A stretch of DNA of 64,000 nucleotides from Pelodera strongyloides. Its lineage: Eukaryota > Nematoda > Chromadorea > Rhabditida > Rhabditidae. Under the pieces are notes generated by a model, which was given only the letters and a program-made list of their open reading frames with translations, made no database searches and was not told the origin of the DNA. This document shows, one piece after another, positions 9,732 to 21,800 of this stretch. The position numbers were made by a program, and so were the translations under genes. Where the stretch lies: contig JAANDG010000597.1 of the NCBI GenBank assembly GCA_036852015.1, positions 1 through 64,000 on the forward strand, written 5' to 3'. Position 1 is the first letter of the stretch. Every line of letters starts with the position of its first letter.

Positions 9732-12700
9732 TTATTGATTGTCAGTTGTCGTTGGCCAGTAGGTAAGTGCTCCAGTGTTACTTCCAACGATAACATCTTC
9801 ATTGAGGACGTCGAACACTGCTCTACCACTAGGGCAGCTGGCCACACCAATACACTCTGGTTCGGATCCGAGCGAAAAGGCCTGGAAATATTGTATAGAC
9901 ACGGAACAGTTGCGCACAGAACACTCGCCAGTTGCGCGCGGAACACGCGCCAGTTGCGCACAGAACACTCACCATTGTATAGACACGGAACAGTTGCGCA
10001 CAGAACACTCGCCAGTTGCGCGCGGAACGTTCGCCAATTGCGCGCGGAACACTTGGAAACCAATTGCAGATTCTGTTTGGAAACTCGCCAGTTGCCAGAG
10101 AAAGTGCGGATTGCCAGTTACTCGACTGAAGCCGGATACTCCGCATGAACCTACGTACCCAGTCTTTCCAAAAAAACAATGATGTAAGACTTAAATCCCC
10201 TACTTACTCTGACTGTTTCGTCTGTAAATGCCAGTACAGAACCGCTTGTCTTCATAACACCGCCAAGTCCCGCTTTCTCACATTCCTTTTCACTAACAGT
10301 AAACGAGTAGCACAGGGTCAAATCAGAAGCTTGCAATACGGAGATTTGACCGCTGAAAATAATGCAAGTTAGAATGGAGCATGAAGCTGGTTATGCTAAA
10401 GTTTCCGTAAAGCCCCCATAAGTCATAAGCGTAAAAACACCCCCTATTTCTCAAACAGCTTTGGACTATCCCACGATTACAATAATACATTCATTATGAT
10501 GCGAAAAGGAAGACGCTATCTGTTAACGCATCTAAAAGGATACAAACCATTGAACTTAAAAGAAACTCGACTGTACATAGGCTCTCCCTTTTCTCGGGCG
10601 TAATTCATGTTCACTTACATAGTTCTCGACCAGCTGCTGTCATCTGCAGTTTTTTACAGGGAAATTACATATAAACAAAAAATCGGAACCGAAAATAAAG
10701 TTCTCACCCGATATGACAACAGTGTACGAGACCATCCGCTACATCGAAACTGGAGTACCAGTTGTAATTTACAAAGCTTGGCCGATTGGGTAGGTCCAAT
10801 ACATATTGGTACACGGGACCGCCGCGATAATTACGCAGGTCTAATGCAATTAATTGGTCGTTCCACAGCGCATATACCATATTACCCTGCAATAGTACTG
10901 GTTTGCCCTGTGTCACATCTCACGTGCACCAGTTGCACGTAACATCTTATTATATAAAGGAGAAGAGTTTACTTGGTCTTTTGTTTGTGTGAACGAAACG
11001 AAAATTAGAATATCTAAGAGGCTATTCAAGGAGAATCGGAGCCCCGTGTTGAGCAAGCGAAATCGAACCTTATTTCATGATTTTTCAAGATACCAGATAC
11101 GTTGCAAACGTTTCACACAAGTGTGCTCACTTTTCCTGCATCTTAAACACTGAAAGTCGCCTCAGGCGGCGATAGCCGTCTGGTCTAATATATGTGCAAC
11201 TTAGGATCGTCATTTGAATTTAAACGACCTGCACATCGCAGACTTAGCTGTGCTTCCATAGCAGCTACTACTTAAGTACACTATTCCGAATTGTACCAGT
11301 AACACGAAAGAGTTGTCTTCAACTTCTATAAGTTCTGTGACCAATGCGGAAACTTGGCCGGCGCGCGGCCTACACTGGATCCGAAAAGGGTGGGCCGCTT
11401 GCACCTGGCCTACACCTCGCCCATAAAGGGAAACGTGGCTCGGGCCGCTCGGGGGACAAAGAAAAGGTGGGCGGCTGGTGCGCTTGATACACAAACCTTT
11501 AATTTTAGAGCCCTGATATACGAGTCTTCAGCCTCGGGAAGCCCAACAGTTCGCCCGATTCTCTGTAAAACTGATTCTAATAGTTTATTGAGGTGACCCT
11601 AAGATACAACGCTTCACAACGCAGTATACTAACAAGGGACCAAACTACAAACAACAAATAGCACACGAACACTACAGATAATCAAGAACACTAACGTTGT
11701 ATCTGTACTGGTTTTTGTGCAAGCAAAGAAGAGATGAAGTAAAACGACAAACATTATGTACTAACCTCTAGTCCATTTTCCACATCCAGTATAGAAATGG
11801 TATGCCATTTCGTGCCACACGCCACCATTCGATCTTGAACTGAGAATGCATAATCCTCACATGCATTGTACTTTGTCAATATTTGCTGGAACATAAACCA
11901 TATTTCTTGGTCCTAATGCCCTGCCCATGTTTGCGATTCGCACTTGCGAAAATGACAAATGCCTGTCCATGTTCAGGCCATTTTACATGAATGTCAAATG
12001 CCTACCGTAACCCATGCGAATGAAAAGCGTTTGACATAGTCCTGCAACGAAAGTGTATCAGATACGTACTATATGAAATAGATCTGTACTATTTTGAAAT
12101 AGATCCATACTAGATGCAAAATCGCTGCGGGACCTTGTCATTGACATTGACTCGAACATGGACAGGCATTTGTCATTTTCGCAAGTGCTAATCGCATACA
12201 TGGACAGGCCATAAATAAAACTGCTGAAGGTAAATTTGGTGTGCCATATGCCAAAAATTTGCATAGGATACATAGGAAATTCATGTCATATGCAAATTTC
12301 CCAACTTCGAATGATACCACGTGTCTTGTTGTCCCACAACAATACTACGTTAGCCTTCATGAAGGTCGCTTACTCGGAATCCGGCCTCGCCAATATCCCA
12401 TAGTTTCAGCGCACCGTCGAGTGCTCCGGACACAAATCCCTTTGCACCACCCAACATTTCCAGTTTACCAAATCTTGCGCGGTAGTCAAGCGTTTCCTCA
12501 TGAACCAGTCGACCCTCGCCACCATCGTCCTAAGCAATAGAAATAAAAAAAATAATTTACGGTTAAAACATTCTGCTGCCTCACTCAAAGGTTTTTCTTT
12601 AAAGGTTCGTCACTTCAAGTTCGTCTTACTTCAAATATCCAAAACACAAAAAGATGTCTAGAAAAATACATTTCCAGCGCCAAGTTACCGGAAATTTAAC

Positions 12701-15700
12701 CCAGGGAAAGCATCAACATCAATGATCTTTATATAGAAAAATACATATGCAGTGCCAAGTTACTGAAAATTGATCCCAGTGAAAGAAATCCCTTCGGTTG
12801 GGATTTGATACATTACAGTAATGACAACGAATAGTGGAGCAACTAAGACAGTAGTGCACACTCTTTCGTCTTCATGGATTTTTCGATCATCATTGGCAAG
12901 CGGCCAAGTCATGTTGAATAGAAACCACCCCATGTTGAACAAACCACCCCATTTTGCTACGAAACCAAATCTCGACCGAAGGGATTGCTTTCCCTGGGCT
13001 ATTTCCGGTAACTTGGCGCTGGAAAGCTATTTTTCTAGACATCTTTTTGTGTTTTGGATATTTGAAGTAAAAGCCGATTTGGAAAGATTGTTGAAGCTGT
13101 TCCCATATAGAGATTTTCAAATCACGGTGAAAAACTGCCAATTATTAGTCGAATTATATTCTTTTTGTGCAGCATCATGGAATGCGGCTACGTTTCCAAA
13201 AACCGGCCGTTGTACCGCTTTAAAAATGTTGAGACATGATTAGCACAATTTACCGTTGTGGCGTTTAGGTTGCATAGTTGGATAGAGTGTTTGTAACCGC
13301 GTCTAGGGGAATCGTTGAATGTGCTCCAAGCTGATATGCAGTATTTCTCTCCCAAACGTTCGAAGAGTTTTACACTTTCGATAAGATGCTCATCTTTTAC
13401 GGGCAGCGACCTATAATTAACGATTTCATAATTAGCGGTGTATCTTAAACAAATCGCGGCAAGTTCAATAAATCATAAATGCGCTTCCTACGCTATGCTG
13501 CGCTCGGGACACTTGCGAGTCACAAGCCAGCCGCGCGCACAGGTAGCAGAACACTTGCCACTTGCAAGCGGAACACACTCAGCTGCGCGCGGAGCGCTTT
13601 ACAGCTGCGCAAGGAACAGTCGCCATCTAACCGCGGAATTCGCACGCGGAAAGACCGAAAAAACTCCAAATCCCAACCTTTTCCGTTCATCCCATTTCTT
13701 TCGTATTTTCTCTTCTCTCAGCATGGCATCATATGTCCTAAAAGATTTTTTATTTTGCTAAATAATGTAGCAGCATTCTAGCAAATAATAAGCCCTTTGA
13801 AACTGTATTGACCTCCCTTGAATAAAGGGACACGCTCTAGAAGCATAAACTACTTATTATTAATAAAATAAAAATAAACGAATCCCTGAATACAAACATC
13901 ACTGGAGAAAATTCGTCATTTCGCAATTCAGCTTCACATAAACGAATGTTCAAGTGATACTTCTGAAATGTAAGTTTATTGTTAGTTAGTTTGGCTAGCT
14001 TGATTGAAATTTAGCTAAGTACCTCATTTTATAAAGGAGAAGAGTTTGAAATATTGTTTGTTTTACGGCCGCTCCATTTTTCTACGTTTCAAGCGTTTGG
14101 TATAAGCAACTTTTCGCAGCTCACCAAAATAAGCAATTGAAGCTTACTGCATAACATAACCATGCTGCATTAGCCTCCCGATCAGACATTTCATACAAAT
14201 ACGCCCTTTTTTGGCGAGTACTTCAAACTTCAAAGTGTCGCCAACGTAGCGATGGAAAGACCGAAAAGTCGCCTCAAGCGCTGGTTACATCACAAAACCA
14301 ATTTGCATCCTTAGCCGAACAAGTTGGGATAGTTTTCATAAGTGGAAACCGGTATGGAATCTCCAACAGACAAGGAAACAGTAACTGTACCGGCTAAGAA
14401 GCCGAAAGTGAGGCTGAAACTCGAACCGTAACTAAAAAAAGCATACCTGAATTTTCCGCATCCAAAATTTGTCATCGGACAAAACACTGGAAAATTTGCT
14501 ATTATATGTTTTACATTACTTTATTAGCACGCTCCTTCCTAACGACGTTGCTGCAACCAGATGCCGTATTCTATTCACCAACACACATGGAACGATGGAA
14601 CCTCCCTAGGCTCACGAGCGCTCTGAATCTCTTCTGCTCTTGCACTCTTTAGCTCCCTGAGGAGGCCAGGCGGCGCTCCCCTCGTGTTGGTGAATACGGC
14701 CGGCCAATTGTACTCCGCACCGCATAACCGCATGACCGCATGACCGCATAGACACCGCATGGACACCGCGTGCGGTCAAACACCGCACTGAAACCGCACG
14801 CGTTTACCAAACACCGCGCGGACACCGCATAATGTAGGCGGACACCGCATAGACACCGCGTGTTTTAGGGTATAGGTTGTTTGTTTTATTTACCCTATTA
14901 TATAGTTCGAATCACGACTGTGAGATGTGTCTCCTGGAAAATGAAGAGATCCTATTAAGCTCAAGTCTAACCACCAATTTAACGATTAGCCATATGAGCC
15001 AGTATTCTCTTGTTGAGAGAAAAAAAGCGCTATTCTGGTGGAATGGTAGGTGGCGCGATTTCCTAATTGGTAGAGGCTTAAGAGAGGTCGCACCTTCGCT
15101 TATGGGATTAGGTATTACAGTTTTACGTTTTATGAGTTTTGTATAAATTAACATATCTGTAATAAGTATTATAATTGCTGTTTGGTGCACCTCGTATTTT
15201 ATTATTCCCTTCTACTTCGAAATGTTTATTGGACTCTTGGAAAGACCTCAACGTCGTGAAAAACGATGTCGCGGTTCGAAGTAAATGTAATAGGGTAAAG
15301 TAAACAGTTTCGATGCAGAAATCCCGATGGTAAAATACTATACTCTAAATTAACAAACAACCTGTACTCTAAATTATATAAATCCCGCAAAAATAGATAT
15401 GTGGAGCACATCATCTTAATCACAGCGTAGAATTTCGCGGTATATGATGGGTTCGAGTTCGTGCGGTGCCTGTGCGGTGTCCGCCTACATTATGCGGTGT
15501 CCGCGCGGTGTTTGGTAAACGCGTGCGGTTTCAGTGCGGTGTTTGACCGCACGCGGTGTCCATGCGGTGTCTATGCGGTCATGCGGTCATGCGGTTATGC
15601 GGTGCGGAGTACAATTGGCCATACGGCCTCAGGGCCCTCAGGTGTACACAAATGTATGAACGGTAACTGGTACAATAGGTATAACAAATTAAACTCATAG

Positions 15701-15942
15701 GTGAAAACCAACAAACATAAATACCTTACTTGCGTGCAAAGAAATTAGACGACAATAAACATTATTATTAATCGGACTTACCCGCGAAGTCTCCTACACA
15801 GAGGAAGGACGTTCTGATGTAGGAATTTCGGTCTCAGATACGAGAAAATAATTTCGAGTACTTCAGTGGGGAGGGTACTAAGGTAATCTGGCTCATCTTG
15901 TACGTTGGCAGGCAAAGCTTGAAAGCTTGCAGGCGGGTTCAT
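9732..15942 (-). CDS. F-box/WD40-type protein, 388 aa, eight exons
   Basis: Likely substrate receptor of an SCF ubiquitin ligase. Exons in order of translation: 15942-15782, 13410-13254, 12529-12374, 11885-11766, 11374-11297, 10907-10708, 10352-10208, 9881-9732. All phases agree and they sum to 389 codons. The N-terminal exon carries an F-box (LSTLPTEVLEIIFSYL, then VLPLCRRLRG), which binds Skp1. Later exons show beta-propeller strands such as FVSGALDGALKLWDI, MVACGTKWHTISILDV, VYALWNDQLIALDLR and VIVGSNTGALTYW. The blades are degenerate, so I do not assign it to a named FBXW family. The start ATG has an in-frame stop just upstream and an acceptor TTTCAG 14 nt before it. The 3' end of the fifth exon (11297) is the least certain boundary. 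Intron 1 contains a foldback transposon nested in a MITE. Confidence 0.8.
9891..10075. repeat. GC-rich tandem phrase in F-box intron
   Basis: GTTGCGCACAGAACACTCGCC and GTTGCGCGCGGAAC-like phrases repeat here about six times, including a duplicated block that starts TGTATAGACACGGAACAG. A related array lies at about 13505-13650 in another intron of the same gene. Confidence 0.65.
12628..13072. repeat. Foldback element in F-box intron
   Basis: The left arm ACTTCAAATATCCAAAACAC, through GCGCCAAGTTACCGG to CCCAGGGAAAGCA, is mirrored at 12990-13072. The arms are about 90 bp around a centre of about 250 bp. It lies between the second and third F-box exons. Confidence 0.65.
13505..13650. repeat. GC-rich imperfect repeat
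   Basis: Phrases like ACACTTGCCACTTGC, AGCTGCGCGCGGAGCG and AGCTGCGCAAGGAACA recur. They resemble the block at 9891-10075. Confidence 0.4.
13794..13870 (+). mobile_element. SINE tail fragment, plus orientation
   Basis: TTTGAAACTG..CTCCCTTGAATAAAGG, then ACACGCTCTAGAAGC and an A/T tail, match the tails of the SINEs at 19745 and 57545 in reverse. The body and head are absent. Confidence 0.5.
14354..14431 (+). CDS. Small ORF, 25 aa, function unknown
   Basis: A short open frame with a Lys-rich PAKKPKVRLK stretch and a stop at 14429-14431. It lies antisense inside intron 1 of the F-box gene. The composition looks protein-like, but there is no supporting exon, so it may be chance. Confidence 0.12.
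   Translation: MESPTDKETVTVPAKKPKVRLKLEP
14557..15632. mobile_element. GAGGCCGTATTCACCA-type MITE split by a foldback insertion
   Basis: The left part 14557-14701 begins CCAGATGCCGTATTCTATTCACC and runs to GTTGGTGAATACGGCC. The last few bases (ATACGGCCTCAGGG) resume after 15620. The copy is recognisable by the same inner blocks as the element at 6143 (AGCGCTCTGAATCTCTTCTG and GAGCTAAAG in reverse). The intruder is the element at 14702-15620. Confidence 0.6.
14702..15620. mobile_element. 919-bp foldback transposon with 8-bp target duplication
   Basis: Inverted arms of about 150 bp begin GGCCAATTGTACTCCGCACC and consist of repeated ACCGCATGACCGCAT-like phrases. The arms are near-perfect mirrors (14702-14865 and 15462-15620). 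ATACGGCC flanks both sides (14694-14701 and 15621-15628). An 8-bp duplication is typical of hAT and some other cut-and-paste families. The central 590 bp has short open frames but no recognisable transposase, so the element is non-autonomous. Confidence 0.82.
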
Positions 15943-15958
15943 AAGACTTTTTTATCCT
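15943..15958 (-). other. Acceptor site just 5' of the F-box start codon
   Basis: On the minus strand CTATTCTTTCAG is followed by 14 bases and then the ATG. It is either a spliced-leader acceptor or the end of a 5'UTR intron. Confidence 0.45.
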
Positions 15959-16127
15959 GAAAGAATAGTGTTTCATACCTTACATATTATTTGAAACATG
16001 CAATATCCCTGGCGTATTAGCACCAGATTAGTAGCTAGATCTAGCCGATGCGTGTTTCTCTTGTTTCTAGATACGTGTGTTCATTTTTTGTGAAATAAAG
16101 TGTTAATATTAATAGAAGCGAGGCGAT

Positions 16128-16349
16128 TTATCTTATAAAATACATATACGTAAGATTCAGTAACGGTGAGACAAAGATAGTTAGGTAAACCGGAGTGGCG
16201 TGCATTTGTTTATGGCCGCTAGCTGAATAGCAGACCATTCCTATAGGACCCATTCCCAGAATGCCGTTGGGAGATCCAGGTAATTTACCTCTGGCCTCTG
16301 GGAGTAGATTAATATACGCCGACATTGTAGTTCTATAGTTAATCCCCAA
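16128..16349 (-). CDS. Unplaced open frame, 73 codons
   Basis: The frame contains an internal ATG (MSAYINLLPEARGK...), 7 bases after a possible acceptor ACTATAG, and a possible donor GTTTAC after codon HATP. Joining it to the F-box first exon would stop after five codons. It is not part of that protein. It may be a 5' leader exon, a small unrelated gene or chance; no domain was recognised. Confidence 0.18.
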   Translation of the reverse strand: MGINYRTTMSAYINLLPEARGKLPGSPNGILGMGPIGMVCYSASGHKQMHATPVYLTIFVSPLLNLTYMYFIR

Positions 16350-17675
16350 GTTTTATGGTAGGTTTATGTAGAGGTACTCAAACCAATGACTGGTAACGGA
16401 TGCTCAGTATATATGTTAGACTTTTATTAGTAGTAACGTTATCTGTGGGCTCTAATGCATAAGCATTCCGGATCATGAATTTCAGGCACGGGTGTCACTT
16501 TAATATGAGTATATCCTTATAGTAAGTCTTTTTTTGTAGCTTTGTATGAATATTTATGAATATTGACCGGTTTGTTGTGCTTCCTGCTCCCCGCTTTCTC
16601 TCTCTCTCTCCCTCTCTCTATTCAATAATGTCGCCCCAGTGCCGCACTATTGCGGCGTTATTGCAGCGCCATTGTTGCTCGACTGCCAACTCTGTTACCG
16701 CATATTGTCGTACCAGTGATTTTTTATGTGCTCAATACACCAATTTATAGCAAACAAAATGTTCTTAATACTGAGTTCCAGATTGACTTCCACGCTGATT
16801 TTCCCACCTTACACGTAAACTATTATTAGTTGCTGAAGTTTTCTACAAATTTTCTGTAAGTGTCCGCTTATAAATTTTTTGTTTAACAAAAAATAAGCTT
16901 CAAAAATTTTTGTTTCTATGTATACACATGTATATACAGTGGTCAAGAATATATTATGTGTTTTTGGTGTTGAGGATGCGTTGCGTGGAAACTCCGTCGT
17001 ACAATGCTATACGAAAGGGATTTTAGATTTTTAGAACATTAGTCTATTTTTTAGTGTTTCGTTTGTTGAACTTGTCAATGGACATTGCTGGGTTTTTTTT
17101 CCAATAAAAACAGTAATTGTGTTTGTTGTCGTCGTATTACTGTAAGTTGTGTGCAGCTTTTAAAAGGAGCTCCTTTTGAAATCTGGACTAGAACTACGGT
17201 AGGAAAACAGCGAAGTAGTGTAATGTTGCTTCTTGAATCAGTTTACAGTTTTTTATAGACTGTAAACCAAGAACGTGATTGAATCTAATCCTTCACAAAA
17301 AAAAATGTTGGCCCATTTCTAATTTCAAAGGTTTTGTCATAATATCAAATCGCTATAAGAGTTAATTTTAATGACGTTTCTAGCCAGAGTTTTTCATATC
17401 TGGATGTCTCAAACAAGGTATTCTGAATTTTCTTTTTTTCTCAAAGTAGGGTCAGAGCTTGTATGATGTAAAAGGTTGTATACGTATTAGAATATGCATG
17501 CAAGGGGGTGGTTCTTTGGCTATATATTTGCATTCTTTTCAGTGAAAAGCGTCTCGCAATTGAGTTGCTAGGCTCTTTATTTTGAAGTCCACCACATAGA
17601 CGACATAGAATAGTGTATTTAGGAAAGGCCTACTGAATATCGCATTCTCTTTATTTCTATAATAAGTCTTAAAAC
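16350..17675. other. Intergenic DNA, nothing recognised
   Basis: AT-rich sequence between the divergent F-box and SAXO-like genes, presumably holding their promoters. A short CT run lies near 16597-16620. I see no exon or clear repeat. Confidence 0.45.
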
Positions 17676-17851
17676 TTAAAGCCGTATTGCACCTACTTTG
17701 GGAAATTTGCATATGGTACGAATATCCTATGCATCCTAGTTAATTTGATGCCGGAATTTTCGGACGGGCACCAAAAATTTGCATAGGATAGGATACATAG
17801 GACACGCGTATCATATGCAAATTTCCCAAAGTAGGTACAATACGGCTTTAA
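17676..17851. mobile_element. GCATATG-type palindromic MITE
   Basis: TTAA at both ends. The arms start AGCCGTATTGCACCTACTTT, followed by GGGAAATTTGCATATG. It is diverged from the main copies at 18219, 31899, 34917, 46469 and 62296. A degenerate CCGGCCGG-type element appears to follow directly (about 17848-18025). Confidence 0.75.
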
Positions 17852-18218
17852 CCCGGTACAGTACTTGGGTTTTGAAACGTATATTTTACATCTGCATTCC
17901 CCTCATATATTATGTGAATCAATAAATTAGACTAAAAAATCACGCAGTGTCGCGCAGTTATTTGCATACGCTACCTGGGGATACAGAGTCCTGCATGCGT
18001 TACAAAAAAACGGCTGCTATAACACTATACTTACTGACTTTACATCCCTAATTTCGCTGCATTTTTTCTTAATTACTTATTTTTTTGTGTGCTTCTTCTG
18101 GCTGTAAATAATATATTATCAAGGATTAGAAAGTCTGTAAATTGCAATTGTTTTTCACTGAATTAGCTGCATTTTACATTTTACTCTGTATTCCGAACAA
18201 AAATGGTCTGAATGACAT

Positions 18219-18389
18219 TTAAAGCGAAATGCCAGCCTCTTTGGAAAATTTGCATATGATAAGCAAATCCTATGTATCCTATGCTAATTTTGCGCGATCG
18301 TCCACGGCAATCGCGCAAAATTAGCATAGGATACATAGGATTTGCTTATCATATGCAAATTTTCCAAAGAGGCTGGCATTTCGCTTTAA
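18219..18389. mobile_element. GCATATG-type palindromic MITE, intact
   Basis: 171 bp, TTAA to TTAA. The arms AGCGAAATGCCAGCCTCTTT and AATTTGCATATGATAAGC are near-perfect mirrors around CGATCGTCCACGGCAATCG. Its right TTAA (18386-18389) is also the left TTAA of the next element. Confidence 0.85.
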
Positions 18390-18830
18390 AGGGACGGGCC
18401 CATCAAAATAAACCCATATTTTGCATTTTTTTATAATTTGTATAAAGGGGGTTTATTATAGTATATGTACACTAAATTTCGGCTAGACTTTATCCCGCTG
18501 AAATTTTTCGGTGTCGATAAACGCATAAGTGTGAAGACACACAATTGCACCTTTATTTTCTTGTCGCGTGTCCCGGGGGAATATGGCTATATAGACATAT
18601 GGTCTCCCGGGTCCCAACCAGAGCGAGGTATCCTCGGGAGACACGGTAAGGAAATAAGGGTGCACTTGTGTGTCTTCTACGGTATACTTATGCGTTTATC
18701 GACACCGAAAAATTTCAGCGGGATAAAGTCTAGCCGAAAATTATTGTACATATATTATAATAAACCCCCTTTATACAAATTATAAAAACATGCAAAATAT
18801 GGGTTTATTTTGATGGGCTCGTCCCTTTAA
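18386..18830. mobile_element. AGGGACGGGCCC-type palindromic MITE
   Basis: TTAA flanks at 18386 and 18827. Long arms (about 180 bp) start AGGGACGGGCCCATCAAAAT and end ATTTTGATGGGCTCGTCCCT. The element ends 53 bp upstream of the SAXO-like start codon, so it may supply promoter sequence. A second copy is at 34524-34920. Confidence 0.85.
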
Positions 18831-18870
18831 CGCAGACCGGCGAAAAGCTCTCAAGCCGACAAGTTGTTTT

Positions 18871-18883
18871 AGGAAATCTAGCG
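18871..18883 (+). other. Acceptor site just 5' of the SAXO-like start codon
   Basis: TTGTTTTAG is followed by 11 bases and ATG. It is a spliced-leader or 5'UTR-intron acceptor, as at 15943 and 29289. Confidence 0.45.
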
Positions 18884-21800
18884 ATGTCCGTGCCCGAAGA
18901 AAAGTGTATCTGTCAGATTTGTCAATGCGGGTGAGCCTTTTAATTTTTTTAATGCCTAATGGCAGTCTAATGGCTTTTCTAATGGCTTCTTCCCATACGT
19001 TTACAATTAGATGCATAATTATTGTATGTACACAATCATATAATTAATTTTTAGCTATCGGTTAGTTCCTTGGTACGCCTGAGTCTATTTCCTTATGTAG
19101 TAATTTTTTTACATGACTACTTTTTCCTTATGTAGTAGCAGAGTAGTAGCTAATCTCTAAATCTCAAATACCTAACACCTTTTTCTGTTATTCCTTGTTC
19201 TCCTAGTAAATTGCAGTCCAAAAATTGGTTTGCGCGCATTTTGCACTTGTTGAATAGAAGTAGCCAAATAATAGCCATTACACAAGGAAGAAATATAAAG
19301 CTTATAGAAATAACCTCGAACTCATAACCTGAGAATTTCTGAAGTGGCTCCGATGCTAATTAGGGTCTCCGTTCCGAGATAAATAGATAATTAGAATAAT
19401 ATTACATAATTGTTTTTAGGAATCATCACTGTGGACATGTCGATGATGGTTTCCAAATAAACGGCGATTTCGATGGAGAAACCACGCATCAGGCGGATTA
19501 TCGGAAGAAACAGGTAGAGCCATGAAAAAGCGGTATAACATGAAAGCGGTATAACATCCGTCGGTTTTTTGAAAAAATCAAAGCGGTATAACATCCGTCG
19601 GTTTTTGGAACCTATCTCGGACAACAGCATTCCCATAATAGATTGTGCCATTGAATATAATTGGGCTTATTGTTAGGTATAGCACAGTATACATACGCAA
19701 CTCATTTATTTGTATATGATGTGAATACGGTAATAAAAAATAAAATAAATAAATCTTTTTCGCCTCTAGAGCGTGCACCTTTATTCAAGGGAGTTCAAAG
19801 CACAGTTTCAAAGGTTTGCTTATGACATGTTCCGCAGAGGTCCCGAGCAGTAGGCGACGAGTTCCAGATGACAAATTGCTCGACGTCTTCGGGCTAGGGC
19901 CAGGAGGGATCGCCCATGATTCCCTCGCCTGGTGGGGTTTCAAAGTTTGTCACTGTCCGGAATCGAACTCGGGTCGATTGCGTTAGTGTCGAACGCGCTG
20001 CCTCTGGGCCAAAAGGCCCCCTTTCGATCCTAATCCTAAATCTCTTTCGAAAATCAGCTGTTACACCGCTTTGGTTCAGAGACGAGGTCCATAAAGTCCC
20101 ATGATTTCGTTAGTTTTAAAGCTTACACTAGTGCAAAGAGGCCTAGCATTCCTGCAATAGTTGTCACCATAACCCATAATATTATATGTTTTTGGAAATC
20201 TAGAAGCCCTTCAGAGGCTATATTCACCACTCAATTCCCCATGGGGAATACCCCGTCTTTTTCCCTGCGTGTCTCACTTTAGAATGCTATTTTCTGTCCC
20301 CGGGGAATATTTCTTTCCCCGAGGGAATCGGAGTGGTGAATATGACCTCAGGAGTCCTGATTGAAAACCGACATTAGTAGGTAACTTGATTCTATTGCTA
20401 TACCTCCCTATGCTAATTGCTGCTAATTGCAGGTACCACGGGTGCAGGCAATTAAACCCCAACAATCCGTGCTGCAAAGTGGTGAATTTGACGGGATCAC
20501 AACTCATAATGCGGATTACTACAGGAAACAGGTAGGAAATCAAATAAAGGATACAGTGGTGCTGTTTAGATTACTGTAGGGTATTTTATTACCACCGTAC
20601 GCCAATCGATTATGATATATACGAGACATTCCTTGCAGATAACCCTAAGAATAAGTCATAGGCCTAAGCCTAAGCCTATTTCTAAGAATAAGCTCTAGTT
20701 TCAACAGAATCTTAGCTTAAACTCTCTTCAGGTGGACCGTGCGCGGCCTGTTCGACCAAGGTCTCAAGTGGCTCAAGCCGGTGATTTCGACGGCATCACT
20801 ACTCACAATGCAGACTATTATAAGAAACAGGTACGGATTAAGACTTATCAAAGTAAAAATAACACCTTGTATTTAGCCAACCAATGTGGTGGCATTTTCT
20901 CCAGTTATATTCCACTACGTGGTTGAAGGATAATAATGAAATTGCGCTAAGCATTAGCGCAATCCTGATCCTATCACTGCTGAAGAAAACCTAGGCCTAG
21001 AACTTTTTCTATGTCTCACCATAAACCGAAATCTGATTGTAAACCTTACAAGGTGGACCGAGCCCGTCCCGTTCGTCCTCAGTCGAACGTGGCGCAATCT
21101 GGAGATTTCGACGGTATCACAACACACAATGCAGATTATTACAAGAAACAGGTAGATTCTCGCGACTGGGGATATTTTAGGAGTCTCGTCTGTTTGTAGG
21201 TCTTGAATTTTTGTGAAACATGTGTAACTAGTTATCTTCATTTACTCCGGAAAGCCGTCAGATAGCCGATTTTGATTTTTGGTCAGATTAAATTACTTTG
21301 CATACAACATATGCGAATGTCGCTCTAGAGAATACGTTTCAAAAACCGGCCGTTATATCGCTTTAAGTATCGCCTATGTCTCAAGTCTAACACTGTACCC
21401 AAGCCCTTTTGTTAGCATAGATCTCCACGCGAGCCGAAATCTACTAAGTTTCACATCAGGTGGACCGAGCCCGACCAGTTCGTCCTCAATCGCAAGTTGC
21501 TCAATCTGGAGACTTTGATGGAATCACCACACATAATGCGGACTATTACAAGAAACAGGTAAAAATCAGATACCAATAGGAAACACGAGTGTGGCGCTCC
21601 GCGCGGCAAGAATAAGCCAAAAATCCGGACTTACGTAATCCTACACAAAAAGTTCGTGCGACATCTGTGTGCCAGATTTTCGCGGTAATTCATTTCGCTC
21701 CCAATTTATTTCCCTTCATTTCGGCGTATTCTATCATTTTTTTGCATTAGGTGGATCGAGCCCGACCAGTTCGTCCTCAATCACAAGTTGCTCAAACTGG

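Noticed and set aside
9434..9738. Several overlapping open frames rich in Cys/Val or Thr/His
   Set aside because: They are translations of the GT microsatellite and have no non-repeat sequence.
14877..15146. 89-codon open frame inside the foldback element
   Set aside because: No transposase motif, no codon pattern, and an equally long frame overlaps on the other strand. I treat it as chance.
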